This document shows, piece by piece, positions 1 to 8,959 of a stretch of DNA of 64,000 nucleotides. This DNA comes from [Bacteroides] pectinophilus (GTDB lineage Bacteria > Bacillota > Clostridia > Lachnospirales > Lachnospiraceae). The stretch covers positions 511,001 through 575,000 of the forward strand of contig CP102260.1 in NCBI GenBank assembly GCA_025146925.1, in the 5' to 3' direction. The notes below the pieces were generated by a model that saw only the letters and a program-made list of their open reading frames with translations, ran no database searches and was not told the origin of the DNA. How positions within the stretch are numbered: the stretch's first letter is position 1; every line of letters starts with the position of its first letter. The position numbers and the translations under genes were made by a program.

Positions 1-1
1 G

Positions 2-247
2 GTCGAACTTGGCTATATGGTTGGATCGCCATTCTGGAGAAGAGGGTATGCAACAGAGATGTGCGAGGCGATACTTGAATATGCATTTGCCGAGGATGGC
101 CTTAATCTTGAAAAGGTGGCGTTGTGTACTACACGCGACAACAAGCCGTCCAAGAGACTTGCTTCAAAGCTTGGATTCAGGCTGTATGCAACTAACAGGC
201 ACGACAACCTGAATCTTTATTACAAATACAGAAACCGGACACGATAA
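2..247 (+). CDS. GNAT-family N-acetyltransferase, C-terminal fragment
   Basis: The reading frame is open from the first bases of the window, so the N-terminus lies outside. About 81 residues remain. They carry the acetyl-CoA-binding segment of RimJ/RimL-type GNAT enzymes (GYMVGSPFWRRGYATEM, with the R-x-G-Y-A-T loop) and the later N-x-x-S-x-R-x-x-x-K-L-G-F motif. Such enzymes transfer acetyl groups to amines of proteins or small molecules; the substrate cannot be told from this part. The gene ends 24 bp before the end of a convergent gene. Confidence 0.8.
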   Translation, partial: VELGYMVGSPFWRRGYATEMCEAILEYAFAEDGLNLEKVALCTTRDNKPSKRLASKLGFRLYATNRHDNLNLYYKYRNRTR

Positions 248-270
248 ACCACCATCTGTGGAGTGCAGTA

Positions 271-969
271 TCAGTCAAGGTCAAATGCATATCTGATAAA
301 AGCAGTCGCGTTATCGATATGTGTTGATGACCTTACGATTGCAAAGCAAGGGTTCTTTACTGAAAGCCCCATATCTTTTACAAGTTTGGTTGCTGTAAGG
401 TCAAGAGCTACCGGAAGTTCAGTCCCATCGGACAGCTTATAATAAATCACGTAATCACTTACCTTATTGAATTCCTCGTCTGTAAGGCATGTTGTAAGGT
501 CAATAAATGCAGACTCGTCAGTTGTTGAAAATCCGCGAAGATTGGATTTGTCAGTTATAAGGGCATCTATACTGCCGGTTGCAATCTGGGTCATAATCTT
601 CTCTGCACTGATATAAGGATCCTGGTCAACTGAGTTGGTGTATGTCAGAGTGTAATTATTATCAAAATATACACGTTCCTTTTTACCGTCAATTCCAAGA
701 TATTCAGTGAATTCAGTAGTGAGACGGTCTTCTTTTTTATCCATCCCCTGTATTCCGCCGTCAGTTACTACGGTGTATAATACATTTTCATAATCATTAA
801 GACGGAACATGTATACAATTCCTATAATTGCCGCGATAAGCACAGCCACAGCTATTATCGGAATCTTGTAATATTCCCATATATGTTCTTTCTTCTGTTC
901 CCATGTCATCCTGGACAGGCGTTCTTTTTCTTCATTCATATCTTCTTTGAGTGATTTGCCGTCAACCAT
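271..969 (-). CDS. Single-pass membrane protein of unknown function
   Basis: This is a 232-residue protein I do not recognise as a named family. The first 37 or so residues are charged and probably cytoplasmic. One hydrophobic segment follows (about residues 38-55), and the remaining 175 residues would lie outside the cell and contain no obvious catalytic motif. The start at 969 has AAAGGA about 11 bases upstream; a second Met ten codons later is possible. It is divergent from a YesL-type gene, and the two share a 195-bp promoter region. Confidence 0.65.
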   Translation of the reverse strand: MVDGKSLKEDMNEEKERLSRMTWEQKKEHIWEYYKIPIIAVAVLIAAIIGIVYMFRLNDYENVLYTVVTDGGIQGMDKKEDRLTTEFTEYLGIDGKKERVYFDNNYTLTYTNSVDQDPYISAEKIMTQIATGSIDALITDKSNLRGFSTTDESAFIDLTTCLTDEEFNKVSDYVIYYKLSDGTELPVALDLTATKLVKDMGLSVKNPCFAIVRSSTHIDNATAFIRYAFDLD

Positions 970-1097
970 AAATATATAATCCTTTCATAATTTACAAATT
1001 AAAATAACTGTCTGCACGATAAAGGTCATTATAACATACAGATAAGTGTATATGACAGGCTTTTAGAAAAAGTTAATAAAGATTATACAAAACTTCT

Positions 1098-1126
1098 TTG
1101 ATTTTTTGTATATTAATGCGTATAAT
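1098..1126 (+). promoter_or_regulatory. Sigma-A-type promoter of the YesL-family gene
   Basis: A TTGATT -35 box and a perfect TATAAT -10 box are 17 bp apart, ending 38 bp before the start codon at 1165. Confidence 0.7.
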
Positions 1127-1164
1127 GAAAAACAGAATGTTATGAATTTAGGAATGGAGATAAT

Positions 1165-1965
1165 ATGGGTAAGTTTTTTGGACTGGACAGTCCGTTTTTT
1201 AAAGTGATGACAAAGGTCGCTGATTTTATAATTCTGAATTTTCTTGTGCTGGTATTCTCAATACCTGTAGTGACGATAGGCCCGGCACTTACAGCCATGT
1301 ACTATGTGGCGCTTAAGGAAGCAAGAGGTGAAGAAGGATATATCTGGCGTGACTTCTGGAAATCATTCAAGGCTAATTTTAAGCAGGGATTTGTCATAGA
1401 GCTTATTGTTGCGGCGATAATAGCCGTACTTGGTCTTAATATAGTAACCTGTTACAGATGGACTTATGAGGGAAGCATGATGGGACAGATTCTTATGTTC
1501 CTTAACATAGGTCTTGCAATACTTGCTGCGGCATCGCTTATATATCTTTTTCCGCTTCTTGCACAGTTCAGGAACACGGTAAAGAATACGCTGTTTAATT
1601 CGCTTCTTATGGCTATGAAGCATCTTCCTCAGACGATAGTAATGCTTATAGCAACCGGACTTCTTGTATATGCAATAATAAGCTACCCGGTATTCATATT
1701 CCTGTTTATCGGTCTTATAGCGTATGTGCAGACATATGTGCTTGCCAAGATTTTCAAGCAGTATATGCCTAAGGAGGAATTTATTCCCGATACATATGAA
1801 GTGCCTGAGGATGTAGATGACATCTGGGACAGGCTTGCGGCAGGAACGGCTGATGAGAAGAAAGAGGCGGAGCAGGAAGCCACGGATGCGGCAGATGACA
1901 GCAGCGGACAGGAGACAGCCGGACCGGCTGCCGCTGATGAACAAAAAGAGCAGGGAGAAGAGTAA
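1165..1965 (+). CDS. YesL/DUF624-family membrane protein
   Basis: This is a 266-residue protein. Its N-terminus has the DUF624 pattern: an F-x-x-D-S-P-x-F start, then hydrophobic helices around residues 20-45, 75-95, 110-140 and 150-190, including an ALTAMYYVALKEARGEE-like loop. The last 60 residues are acidic, Ala/Glu-rich and probably disordered. YesL proteins are usually found beside carbohydrate-uptake genes; their biochemical role is not established. GGAG lies a few bases before ATG 1165. The stop codon overlaps the next start by one base (TAATG), so the two genes are translationally coupled. Confidence 0.75.
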   Translation: MGKFFGLDSPFFKVMTKVADFIILNFLVLVFSIPVVTIGPALTAMYYVALKEARGEEGYIWRDFWKSFKANFKQGFVIELIVAAIIAVLGLNIVTCYRWTYEGSMMGQILMFLNIGLAILAAASLIYLFPLLAQFRNTVKNTLFNSLLMAMKHLPQTIVMLIATGLLVYAIISYPVFIFLFIGLIAYVQTYVLAKIFKQYMPKEEFIPDTYEVPEDVDDIWDRLAAGTADEKKEAEQEATDAADDSSGQETAGPAAADEQKEQGEE

Positions 1966-2585
1966 TGAATTTTAAGAAGAAGGACATAATGCTTATATTG
2001 GCAGGAATTATCCTGCTTGCATTGGAGTTTGACATAACAGTTGCAGGAGCAAAGATTGATATATTCTCGGATGTGCTGGCGTACATCATTATACTTATTG
2101 GAATTTCACACATTGCAGTGCGCAATAATATTTTTAAAAAATGTAAAAGTACTTCAATAAAAGGACTTATCGCAGCAGTAGCAGTGCAGGCAATACACTG
2201 CGTAAGCCTTGGCGTGGCCCAGGCAAATGCAGACCTGTTTATGATGGGCGTTATGACAATATTCTTTATATATTTCACGTATTATTTTACGGAGGGTATT
2301 GCACTTGAAGCCAAGATGCAGGATAAGAGTGCTGTGGCGCGTAATTTTAAGCTTACATGGGGCGTGTTCGGCGTATTTATATTTGCATATTACATCATAC
2401 TTAACTTTATATCAGCGGGAAGCATTGTTGCTATCCTTGTGCAGGCGGTGCTTGTAATATGTGCCATATACTACTGCTATGCAATGTCAGCAGCATGTGA
2501 CATGCTCTACATGGAAGGGCTTCCGCAGCGTTCGGAGGAAGCACTCGCAGAAGAGAAGCAGAATGAGAAAATGGTTGAAAAGTAA
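1965..2585 (+). CDS. Polytopic membrane protein of unknown function
   Basis: This 206-residue protein has about five hydrophobic segments and a short charged C-terminal tail rich in Glu and Lys. No catalytic motif is visible and I do not recognise a named family. The start overlaps the stop of the YesL-type gene by one base, which argues for one operon and perhaps a joint membrane function. The following oligopeptide-binding gene has its own promoter. Confidence 0.65.
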   Translation: MNFKKKDIMLILAGIILLALEFDITVAGAKIDIFSDVLAYIIILIGISHIAVRNNIFKKCKSTSIKGLIAAVAVQAIHCVSLGVAQANADLFMMGVMTIFFIYFTYYFTEGIALEAKMQDKSAVARNFKLTWGVFGVFIFAYYIILNFISAGSIVAILVQAVLVICAIYYCYAMSAACDMLYMEGLPQRSEEALAEEKQNEKMVEK

Positions 2586-2607
2586 CACGATGTACTAAAA
2601 ATAAAAC

Positions 2608-2636
2608 TTGTAAAAGAATCATACATTGTATACAAT
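2608..2636 (+). promoter_or_regulatory. Promoter of the oligopeptide transport operon
   Basis: TTGTAA and TACAAT are separated by 17 bp, 58 bp before the chosen start codon of the binding-protein gene. Confidence 0.6.
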
Positions 2637-2693
2637 GACCTTGGCAATTGAATAATGAGAGAAAGTAATATAGCTGAATTAAAGGAGAGAACA

Positions 2694-4253
2694 ATGAAAA
2701 GAAGTAAAAGATTACTGGCTTTTGTATTGACGCTTGTTATGGCACTTTCTGTTGCACTAAGCGGATGCTCAGGCGACAAGAAGGGAGATTCTTCTGATCA
2801 GTCAGATGCTTCCTCTAAGGAACCGACATATGGCGGTTCTGTAGTTGTAGGAATACAACAGGATATCGACAGTCTTGACCCACACAAAGCAACAGCGGCA
2901 GGAACCAAGGAGATATTATTTAACATTTTTGAAGGGCTTGTAAAGCCTGACGAGAATGGCAATCTTATCAAGGCAGTGGCAAGTGATTACAAGGTATCGG
3001 ATGATGGACTTGTATACACATTTACAATCAGGGACGGCATTAAGTTTCATAACGGAAATGCAGTGACCGTAGAAGATGTAAAGTATTCACTTGACAGAGC
3101 CAGTGGATTACTTGACGGCAATGCGCTGATTACGGCACTTAAGAAGATAAGTGCTGTTAACATAGTGGATGACAGGACGGTTGAAGTCACTCTCGCATCT
3201 GCGGATACGGAAATGATATACAACTTTACTGCTGCAATCATACCAAAGCCTGCTGACGGCACTCAGGCTGATGCAGGCAAGCCTGTAGGAACAGGCCCAT
3301 TCAAATTCGTTTCTTATACACCGCAGGAGAGCATAATTCTTACAAAGAATGAGGATTACTGGCAGAACGGACTTCCGTATCTTGATGAAGTTAAATTCAA
3401 GATTGTATCCGGCACAGATACGGCACTGCTTGAGCTCAAGGGCGGATCGATTGATATGTATCCATATCTTACAGATTCACAGGCAGAAGAACTTAAGAGT
3501 ACTTATGATATTGAATATGCAATATCTGATGTTGCACAGGCACTTTTCCTTAACAATGCAGAAGCACCGTTTGACAACGAAAAGGTTCGTCAGGCAGTAG
3601 CATGTGCACTGAATAAGGATGAGATTAACCAGTTTGTTGCGGGCGGCAAGAGCGCGGTAATAAACTCTGCAATGCTTCCGACGATTAAGAATTACTATGT
3701 TGATACTAATTCATACAATTCATATAATGTGAGCAGAGCTAAGCAGCTTCTTGCTGAGGCAGGTTATCCGAACGGATTCGACATGACAATAAAGGTTCCG
3801 TCAAATTACACATTCCATATGGAGACTGCACAGGTTGTTGCAGAGCAGCTGAAGGCAGCAGGAATTAATGCTAAGATTGAGGGGATAGAGTGGAGTTCAT
3901 GGCTTAGTGACGTATATGCCAACAGAGATTATCAGGCTACAATATGCGCACTTACAGCGGATCTCACACCATCAAGTCTTCTTGTGAGATTTACATCGGG
4001 ATATTCAAAGAACTTTGTGAATTTCAGTGATGCAGAGTATGATAAGGTTTACGCAGAGGCGCAGGCATCACTTGATGATAACGTGAGAAAAGAAAAGTAT
4101 GCAAAGCTTCAGCAGATTCTTGCCGAGAAGGAAGGAAGCGTATTCATTCAGGCAGCGGCACTGCTCGTTGCCAAGAACAAGGACCTTGCAGGCTACAAAT
4201 TCTATCCGGTGTATGTACAGGATATGAGCACGGTGTATTACATTAAGAAGTAA
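2694..4253 (+). CDS. Oligopeptide/dipeptide ABC transporter substrate-binding lipoprotein
   Basis: This is a 519-residue family-5 extracellular binding protein (OppA/DppA type). It starts with a lipoprotein signal peptide with lipobox LSGC, so the mature protein would be anchored by its N-terminal Cys. Family landmarks are IDSLDPHKA, FNIFEGLVKPDENGN, the DGIKFHNG segment, and VGTGPFKFVSY. ATG 2694 is chosen because AAAGGAG lies just upstream; an in-frame ATG at 2655 lacks such a site and would bury the signal peptide. Peptides are the usual ligands, but nickel, haem and sugars are also bound by this family. The permease genes follow after an unusual 473-bp structured gap. Confidence 0.9.
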   Translation: MKRSKRLLAFVLTLVMALSVALSGCSGDKKGDSSDQSDASSKEPTYGGSVVVGIQQDIDSLDPHKATAAGTKEILFNIFEGLVKPDENGNLIKAVASDYKVSDDGLVYTFTIRDGIKFHNGNAVTVEDVKYSLDRASGLLDGNALITALKKISAVNIVDDRTVEVTLASADTEMIYNFTAAIIPKPADGTQADAGKPVGTGPFKFVSYTPQESIILTKNEDYWQNGLPYLDEVKFKIVSGTDTALLELKGGSIDMYPYLTDSQAEELKSTYDIEYAISDVAQALFLNNAEAPFDNEKVRQAVACALNKDEINQFVAGGKSAVINSAMLPTIKNYYVDTNSYNSYNVSRAKQLLAEAGYPNGFDMTIKVPSNYTFHMETAQVVAEQLKAAGINAKIEGIEWSSWLSDVYANRDYQATICALTADLTPSSLLVRFTSGYSKNFVNFSDAEYDKVYAEAQASLDDNVRKEKYAKLQQILAEKEGSVFIQAAALLVAKNKDLAGYKFYPVYVQDMSTVYYIKK

Positions 4254-4726
4254 GTGGGACACATCCGCCCACGCATATTGTCGCCGGACACGCTTTCGCT
4301 GCGATGCAGCCATAGCGGACACGTAAGGCACCACAGTACGGCGCCTAAGTGCCGATGGCTGCAAAGCGTCCGGCTCGTAATAAGCGCGGGCTGCTGCTGT
4401 GCAGGACGCCAGCCATCCACACCACATGTATTTTAAGGCCGGTTTATATGTAAGGCTGTGCGATGCTATGTAGTCTATGTAGTTGCGCTGGGGGAAGCCC
4501 AGCCGCGAAGGAGCGGCAAGAGCATAAGCAGGCATTTTAGAGCGGCCGGTACTTATGCGGCGTATTCTGCCGCATTATGTACCGCTGCCAGCTCTAACAA
4601 GCGCAAGCGCGCCTGCGTTGCCTTGCTGTTCCTTCGCGGCGTCACTCACACAACGCATAAATTACCACAACATATAAAACACCGAATTATATAAAACACC
4701 GAAATACATGAAAGGAGGCCGGTTGA
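4254..4726 (+). other. 473-bp intergenic block with nested stem-loops inside the opp operon
   Basis: No credible gene lies here. The block is clearly GC-richer than its surroundings and folds on itself. Element A (about 4284-4373) pairs CCGGAC...GCAGCCAT with ATGGCTGCA...GTCCGG around an inner GGCAC/GTGCC hairpin. Element B (4502-4640) is nested: an outer 19-bp arm at 4502-4520 pairs with 4622-4640 with two mismatches, GCAGGC at 4528 pairs with GCCTGC at 4611, and an inner hairpin spans 4540-4594. By analogy with the malE-malF gap of E. coli, it could stabilise the binding-protein mRNA or reduce read-through to the permeases. A non-autonomous repeat element is the alternative. Confidence 0.7.
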
Positions 4727-5692
4727 ATGAAATATTTTGCCAAAAAGACATTAACTCTCATTATAACTTTATTTATGATTTCAATTGCCACCTTTTTTGT
4801 GTTTCAGATTATACCGGGAGATGCGGTTGCTAACATGCTTGGAACTGAGGCTACACCTGAGCGTGAAGAAGCACTCAGACAGCAGCTTGGACTGGATGAG
4901 CCGGTTCCTGTAAGATACATAGAGTGGATAAAAGGTGTTGCGCATGGTGATTTTGGACGCAGTTACCGTTATGCAGAGAATATGAATGAAATGATGAGTG
5001 TATCCAGACTGATTGGAGATAAGCTGCCGGTAACACTTACATTAGCAGTGCTTTCACTGATAATGACTGTGATACTGGGTTTCTTTATCGGAATTGTCTG
5101 GGCCGGCTGCAAGAGCAGGACACTTGATGCTGTATTTGGAATTATTACGCAGGGTGCGATGGCGGTGCCGTCATTCTTTCTGGGTATACTCATAATTTTT
5201 TTCTTTGGAATAATACTAAGATTGTTTGCTCCGGGACAGTATGTAAGTTACCATGACAGTGTTGCAGGTTTTTTCGGATATCTGATATTCCCTGCATTTG
5301 CAATGGCTATACCGAAGTCTGCGATGGCGGCAAGATTCCTTCGTAATGCTATTCTTGAGCAGGGAGAACTTGATTACGTGCGTACTGCTAAGAGTAAGGG
5401 ATGTACGGATAGAAGAATCATGTGGCGACATATACTTCGTAATGCGATTATACCTGTAATAACATTTATGGGAACCGTCATAGCCGAGATAGTGGCCGGA
5501 AGTATTGTAGTTGAGCAGGTATTCAGTGTTCCGGGAATAGGAAGGCTGCTTGTGAGTTCGATATCCACGAGAGATTTTCCTGTTGTCCAGACGCTTATTC
5601 TGTACATAGCAGTTGCGGTTATGGTAGTTTATTATATTGTTGATATTATTTATGGAATTGTAGACCCAAGGATGAGGAGCAATGAAGACTGA
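4727..5692 (+). CDS. Oligopeptide ABC transporter permease (DppB/OppB type)
   Basis: This 321-residue inner-membrane permease has the typical family start (a first TM at about residues 9-30, then IPGDAVANMLG) and about six membrane segments. The cytoplasmic EAA loop that contacts the ATPase is visible near LDYVRTAKSKG. An AAAGGAGG ribosome site stands nine bases before ATG 4727. The 3' end overlaps the next permease gene by 11 bp. With the following permease it forms the translocation pore for the upstream lipoprotein. Confidence 0.9.
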   Translation: MKYFAKKTLTLIITLFMISIATFFVFQIIPGDAVANMLGTEATPEREEALRQQLGLDEPVPVRYIEWIKGVAHGDFGRSYRYAENMNEMMSVSRLIGDKLPVTLTLAVLSLIMTVILGFFIGIVWAGCKSRTLDAVFGIITQGAMAVPSFFLGILIIFFFGIILRLFAPGQYVSYHDSVAGFFGYLIFPAFAMAIPKSAMAARFLRNAILEQGELDYVRTAKSKGCTDRRIMWRHILRNAIIPVITFMGTVIAEIVAGSIVVEQVFSVPGIGRLLVSSISTRDFPVVQTLILYIAVAVMVVYYIVDIIYGIVDPRMRSNED

Positions 5693-6518
5693 TAACGCTG
5701 CAAAAGGGAGAATAAAAATAATCCGGATGAACGGATATCTTACGGCCGGTCTTATAATAACCGGAGTTTTTGTGCTGCTCGGAATTATCGGGATGTTCTG
5801 GACACCGTATTCAACAACGGCAATGTCAGCCTCAGAGAAGTTTGCAGCACCAAGTCTGGCACATCTTATGGGAACGGATAATTTTGGAAGAGATATACTG
5901 TCGCGTGTTATGAAAGGACTTGGAACGACAGTTATGACCGGAGTCCTCGTTATACTTGTAAGTGGAACGGCAGGCCTTGTGATAGGGGCACTTACCGGAT
6001 ATTTCGGCGGAATTGTTGATGAAGTGATTATGAGAATTAATGATGCACTGAACAGCTTTCCGAGTATCCTGATGGCGCTTGTGGTTGTAAGTATACTTGG
6101 AACCGGAAGCCGCAATGTTATAATAGCTCTTTCAATCGTATTTATACCGAGCTTTGTGCGTGTGGTAAGAAGCGAGTATATGAGATGCCGCAATGCGGAT
6201 TACATAACGAATGCAAGACTTATGGGAGTGGGCAGGATAAGGATTATGTTTGTGCATATACTGCCTAATATAATGTCGACATTCCTTGTGGCGGTTACGG
6301 TAGGTTTCAACAATGCAATACTGGCTGAGTCAGGTTTGAGCTATCTTGGAATAGGAGTGCAGCCACCTGATGCCAGCCTTGGCAAAATGCTTTCAGATGC
6401 CCAGGGATATCTGTTCACAGCGCCATGGTATGCAGTCTTTCCGGGACTTACAATAGTCTTATTTGTACTTGGGTTTTCACTTATCGGTGAAGGAATACAG
6501 CGTAATAACAGGAGATAA
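5682..6518 (+). CDS. Oligopeptide ABC transporter permease (DppC/OppC type)
   Basis: This 278-residue permease has the OppC N-terminal segment with one early TM, then the [16 protein letters not shown] motif that marks the family, and the EAA-type loop near [11 protein letters not shown]. It lies between the DppB-type gene (11-bp overlap) and the fused ATPase gene (2-bp gap), so all are probably cotranscribed. Confidence 0.9.
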   Translation: MKTDNAAKGRIKIIRMNGYLTAGLIITGVFVLLGIIGMFWTPYSTTAMSASEKFAAPSLAHLMGTDNFGRDILSRVMKGLGTTVMTGVLVILVSGTAGLVIGALTGYFGGIVDEVIMRINDALNSFPSILMALVVVSILGTGSRNVIIALSIVFIPSFVRVVRSEYMRCRNADYITNARLMGVGRIRIMFVHILPNIMSTFLVAVTVGFNNAILAESGLSYLGIGVQPPDASLGKMLSDAQGYLFTAPWYAVFPGLTIVLFVLGFSLIGEGIQRNNRR

Positions 6519-6520
6519 CC

Positions 6521-8089
6521 ATGCTTCAGATTAATAATTTTTCAGTGGGGATAAAAGAAAAGATAATAGTGGATTCTCTTACGCTTGAGATAGGTGACGG
6601 AGAAGTAGTGGGACTTGTTGGGGAGTCAGGTTCCGGCAAGTCAATGACGGCACTTGGAATTATGGGGCTTCTTCCGCATACGGCAGAGGTGATGTCAGGG
6701 GAGATACTGCTTGATTCCCGGAATCTGCTTGCAAAGAGTGCACAGGAGATGAGGAATCTGCGCGGCAGGGATATATCGATGATCTTTCAGGAGCCTATGA
6801 CATCACTGAATCCGACGATGAAGGTTGGAAAGCAGCTTATGGAAGTATTTGCGGTTCATTCAGAAAAATATCTTAAGGATGAAGCCCAAAATAAAGTCCT
6901 TGAAGTACTTAAAAGCGTAGGACTTAATGATTCCCGGAGAGTATTCGACAGCTACCCGCATGAGCTTTCCGGAGGAATGAGGCAGCGGGCGATGATTGCA
7001 ATGGCAATGCTTCTTAGACCGAAGCTGCTTATTGCGGATGAGCCTACAACAGCGTTGGACGTTACTGTACAGAAGCAGATCCTTGATATGCTTATCGAAC
7101 TGAAAGAAAGAGAAGGCGGACAGAAGATGTCCATTCTTTTCATAACACATGACCTTGAACTGGCAAGACATTTCTGCGACAGGATAGCAGTAATGAAGGA
7201 TGGAGCTATTGTTGAGCAGGGCGAGGCTGCCCGTGTGATGGATGAGCCTTCACATGAATATACAAAGAGGCTTATAGAGGCGGTACCGGGAAGACGCACA
7301 GGAAGAAGGCACCATGCGGATGATAGCATTGCGGGAAGCGGCAGAGATGCAAAGAGAGATAAAGTGCTGAGTGTGTCAGGTCTGAGTGCATATTACAAGA
7401 ACAAGAGAAAAGGTGTTTTTGACAGACAGACGCTTATGAAAGCGGTTGATGACGTAAGCTTTGATGTGTATAAGGGTGAAGTGCTTGGCCTTGTGGGAGA
7501 GAGCGGATGCGGTAAAACATCCCTGTCCAAGGCGCTCCTTGGCGTGAATCCCGATGTTTGCGGCAATATTGAGCGCAAAAGTACAAACGCCAGAATGATA
7601 TTTCAGGATCCGTATTCATCACTCAATCCATCATATACCATAGGATGGCTTCTTGAGGAACCGCTCAGGGCTGCCGGTGTCAGATCGGCACAGGAGCGTC
7701 AGAGACGTGTTAATGATATGCTTAAGATGATAGATTTAGAAGGGTATAATGACAGATATCCCGGGGAACTGTCAGGAGGACAGCGGCAGAGAGTGAGCAT
7801 AGGACAGGCGCTTATAACGGAACCGGAACTTGTCATAGCTGATGAACCGGTGTCGGCACTTGATGTTACAATTCAGGCACAGATAATGGAGCTTATGCTT
7901 AAGCTGCAGGAAAAAATGGGGCTTTCATATATATTTATATCGCATGATATGAACGTAATAAGCCAGATGTGTGACCGGGTTATGGTTATGAAGTCGGGAA
8001 GCATAATAGAGAGCGGAAGCACAGAAGAGATTTTTGAACATCCAAGAGAAGAGTATACAAAGAAGCTTCTTGATGCTGCATGGAGATAA
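6521..8089 (+). CDS. Fused DppD-DppF oligopeptide ABC transporter ATPase
   Basis: This 522-residue cytoplasmic protein holds two complete ABC domains. Domain 1 (about residues 1-255) has Walker A GESGSGKS, signature LSGGMRQR and Walker B LLIADEPT. Domain 2 (about 285-522) has [16 protein letters not shown] and LVIADEPV. In most bacteria these are two proteins, DppD/OppD and DppF/OppF; here a short linker near residues 260-285 joins them. Both domains look catalytically intact. The fusion completes a five-part transporter in four genes. Confidence 0.9.
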   Translation: MLQINNFSVGIKEKIIVDSLTLEIGDGEVVGLVGESGSGKSMTALGIMGLLPHTAEVMSGEILLDSRNLLAKSAQEMRNLRGRDISMIFQEPMTSLNPTMKVGKQLMEVFAVHSEKYLKDEAQNKVLEVLKSVGLNDSRRVFDSYPHELSGGMRQRAMIAMAMLLRPKLLIADEPTTALDVTVQKQILDMLIELKEREGGQKMSILFITHDLELARHFCDRIAVMKDGAIVEQGEAARVMDEPSHEYTKRLIEAVPGRRTGRRHHADDSIAGSGRDAKRDKVLSVSGLSAYYKNKRKGVFDRQTLMKAVDDVSFDVYKGEVLGLVGESGCGKTSLSKALLGVNPDVCGNIERKSTNARMIFQDPYSSLNPSYTIGWLLEEPLRAAGVRSAQERQRRVNDMLKMIDLEGYNDRYPGELSGGQRQRVSIGQALITEPELVIADEPVSALDVTIQAQIMELMLKLQEKMGLSYIFISHDMNVISQMCDRVMVMKSGSIIESGSTEEIFEHPREEYTKKLLDAAWR

Positions 8090-8114
8090 TTCTGTATTTT
8101 TTGCAATACACATA

Positions 8115-8141
8115 TAAAGTTATGATAAAAAATGTCGATAA
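8115..8141 (+). promoter_or_regulatory. Sigma-28 (SigD/FliA)-type promoter
   Basis: TAAA at 8115-8118 and GTCGATAA at 8134-8141 are separated by exactly 15 bases. This is one mismatch from the flagellar sigma consensus TAAA-N15-GCCGATAA. It lies 58 bp upstream of the 131-residue gene, with no competing sigma-A box as good nearby. Recognition by sigma-28 is inferred from sequence alone. Confidence 0.6.
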
Positions 8142-8199
8142 GTATTTTACAAATGATTAACGCTGTTTAAGCTGTGATATTCAGAAAGGAGGAAGTGTT

Positions 8200-8595
8200 A
8201 TGAGAATTGAGCGGGCCGGATATAATGTCTATGGAAGATTGGATAATGCTGATGGAAGTGTTTCTGTTAAGGCGGATGAAGCTGCAGGCAGGCTCAGTCA
8301 GGATACCGGTGCCGGACTTGCAGACACTGGCCTTAATGCTTCTGATGACAGCAGGCGGGCTGCCGGTAATGAGAATGTACATAATCTTGTATTTGACTTT
8401 AAGAGGGATAATGATTACAATCTTATTGGGGCGAGCAGCAAGCTGGAAGACCTTGATGTAGAAAAAGCATTATCAGACATGAAGCGTGACAGTGTTCTTT
8501 CACAGTATCAGTTCTTTGTAAAGTCACCTAAAGGACTTGGAACAGATGAAGATGGTACGGTAAGAAAAGTAGTGCGTAATTTTAATGACAACTAA
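8200..8595 (+). CDS. Unknown 131-residue protein, probable motility-regulon member
   Basis: This is a small soluble protein with no signal peptide, no membrane segment and no recognised domain. The N-terminal half is Gly/Ala/Asp-rich and probably disordered; the C-terminal half holds a likely helix (EKALSDMKRDSVLSQYQFF). AAAGGAGGAAG stands a few bases before ATG 8200. The sigma-28-type promoter upstream suggests expression with late flagellar and chemotaxis genes. An A/T-rich hairpin follows the stop codon. Confidence 0.65.
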   Translation: MRIERAGYNVYGRLDNADGSVSVKADEAAGRLSQDTGAGLADTGLNASDDSRRAAGNENVHNLVFDFKRDNDYNLIGASSKLEDLDVEKALSDMKRDSVLSQYQFFVKSPKGLGTDEDGTVRKVVRNFNDN

Positions 8596-8600
8596 TTAAA

Positions 8601-8643
8601 AAGCCTTTTTTGAAAAAAATCAAAAAAAATTCAAAAAAGGCTT
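8601..8643 (+). terminator. Hairpin after the 131-residue gene
   Basis: A 14-bp inverted repeat (AAGCCTTTTTTGAA at 8601 against its complement at 8630) with an A-rich loop lies just after the stop codon. No long T-run follows, and its 3' arm abuts the -35 box of the tRNA promoter. Confidence 0.55.
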
Positions 8644-8670
8644 GCAATTTTAAAAAGCATGTCGTATAAT
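8642..8670 (+). promoter_or_regulatory. Promoter of the tRNA-Gln gene
   Basis: TTGCAA and a perfect TATAAT are 17 bp apart, and the -10 box ends 19 bp before the tRNA. Confidence 0.7.
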
Positions 8671-8689
8671 ACGTTTTGTTGCTATGTAT

Positions 8690-8762
8690 TGGGCTTTCGC
8701 CAAATGGTAAGGCACTGGATTCTGATTCCAGCATTCTGGGGGTTCGAGTCCCTCAAGCCCAG
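8690..8762 (+). tRNA. tRNA-Gln (anticodon CTG)
   Basis: The 7-bp acceptor stem pairs TGGGCTT with AAGCCCA. The anticodon arm CTGGA-TTCTGAT-TCCAG gives anticodon CTG, and the T-arm has GGTTCGAGTCC. The 3' CCA is not encoded. About 73 nt. Confidence 0.92.
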
Positions 8763-8768
8763 CTCATA

Positions 8769-8802
8769 ATCCCCCGCATAATTTAGTGGGGGATATTTTT
8801 TT
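8769..8802 (+). terminator. Terminator between the two tRNAs
   Basis: The stem ATCCCCC/GGGGGAT is followed by a seven-T run. Confidence 0.8.
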
Positions 8803-8838
8803 AGCAGGATTTGTTTATTATGAATGCTGCACTAATAT

Positions 8839-8924
8839 GGAGACGTATCGAAGTGGTCATAACGAGCCGCACTCGAAATGCGGTTACCCATCCGGGTACG
8901 TGGGTTCGAATCCCACCGTCTCCG
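8839..8924 (+). tRNA. tRNA-Ser (anticodon CGA)
   Basis: The acceptor stem pairs GGAGACG with CGTCTCC. The anticodon loop CTCGAAA gives CGA. The long variable arm (TACCC...GGGTA) is that of a class II tRNA, and the T-arm has GGGTTCGAATCCC. About 86 nt, CCA not encoded. Confidence 0.92.
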
Positions 8925-8959
8925 CTAATTGTGAATATAATATAAGGAGGCACACGGTA

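Noticed and set aside
4254-4694. Three short frames in the GC-rich gap of the opp operon.
   Set aside because: They overlap the stem-loop arms, lack ribosome sites and show no protein-like composition.
5216-6193. 325-codon minus-strand frame opposite the permease genes.
   Set aside because: Antisense shadow of two clear OppB/OppC-type genes.
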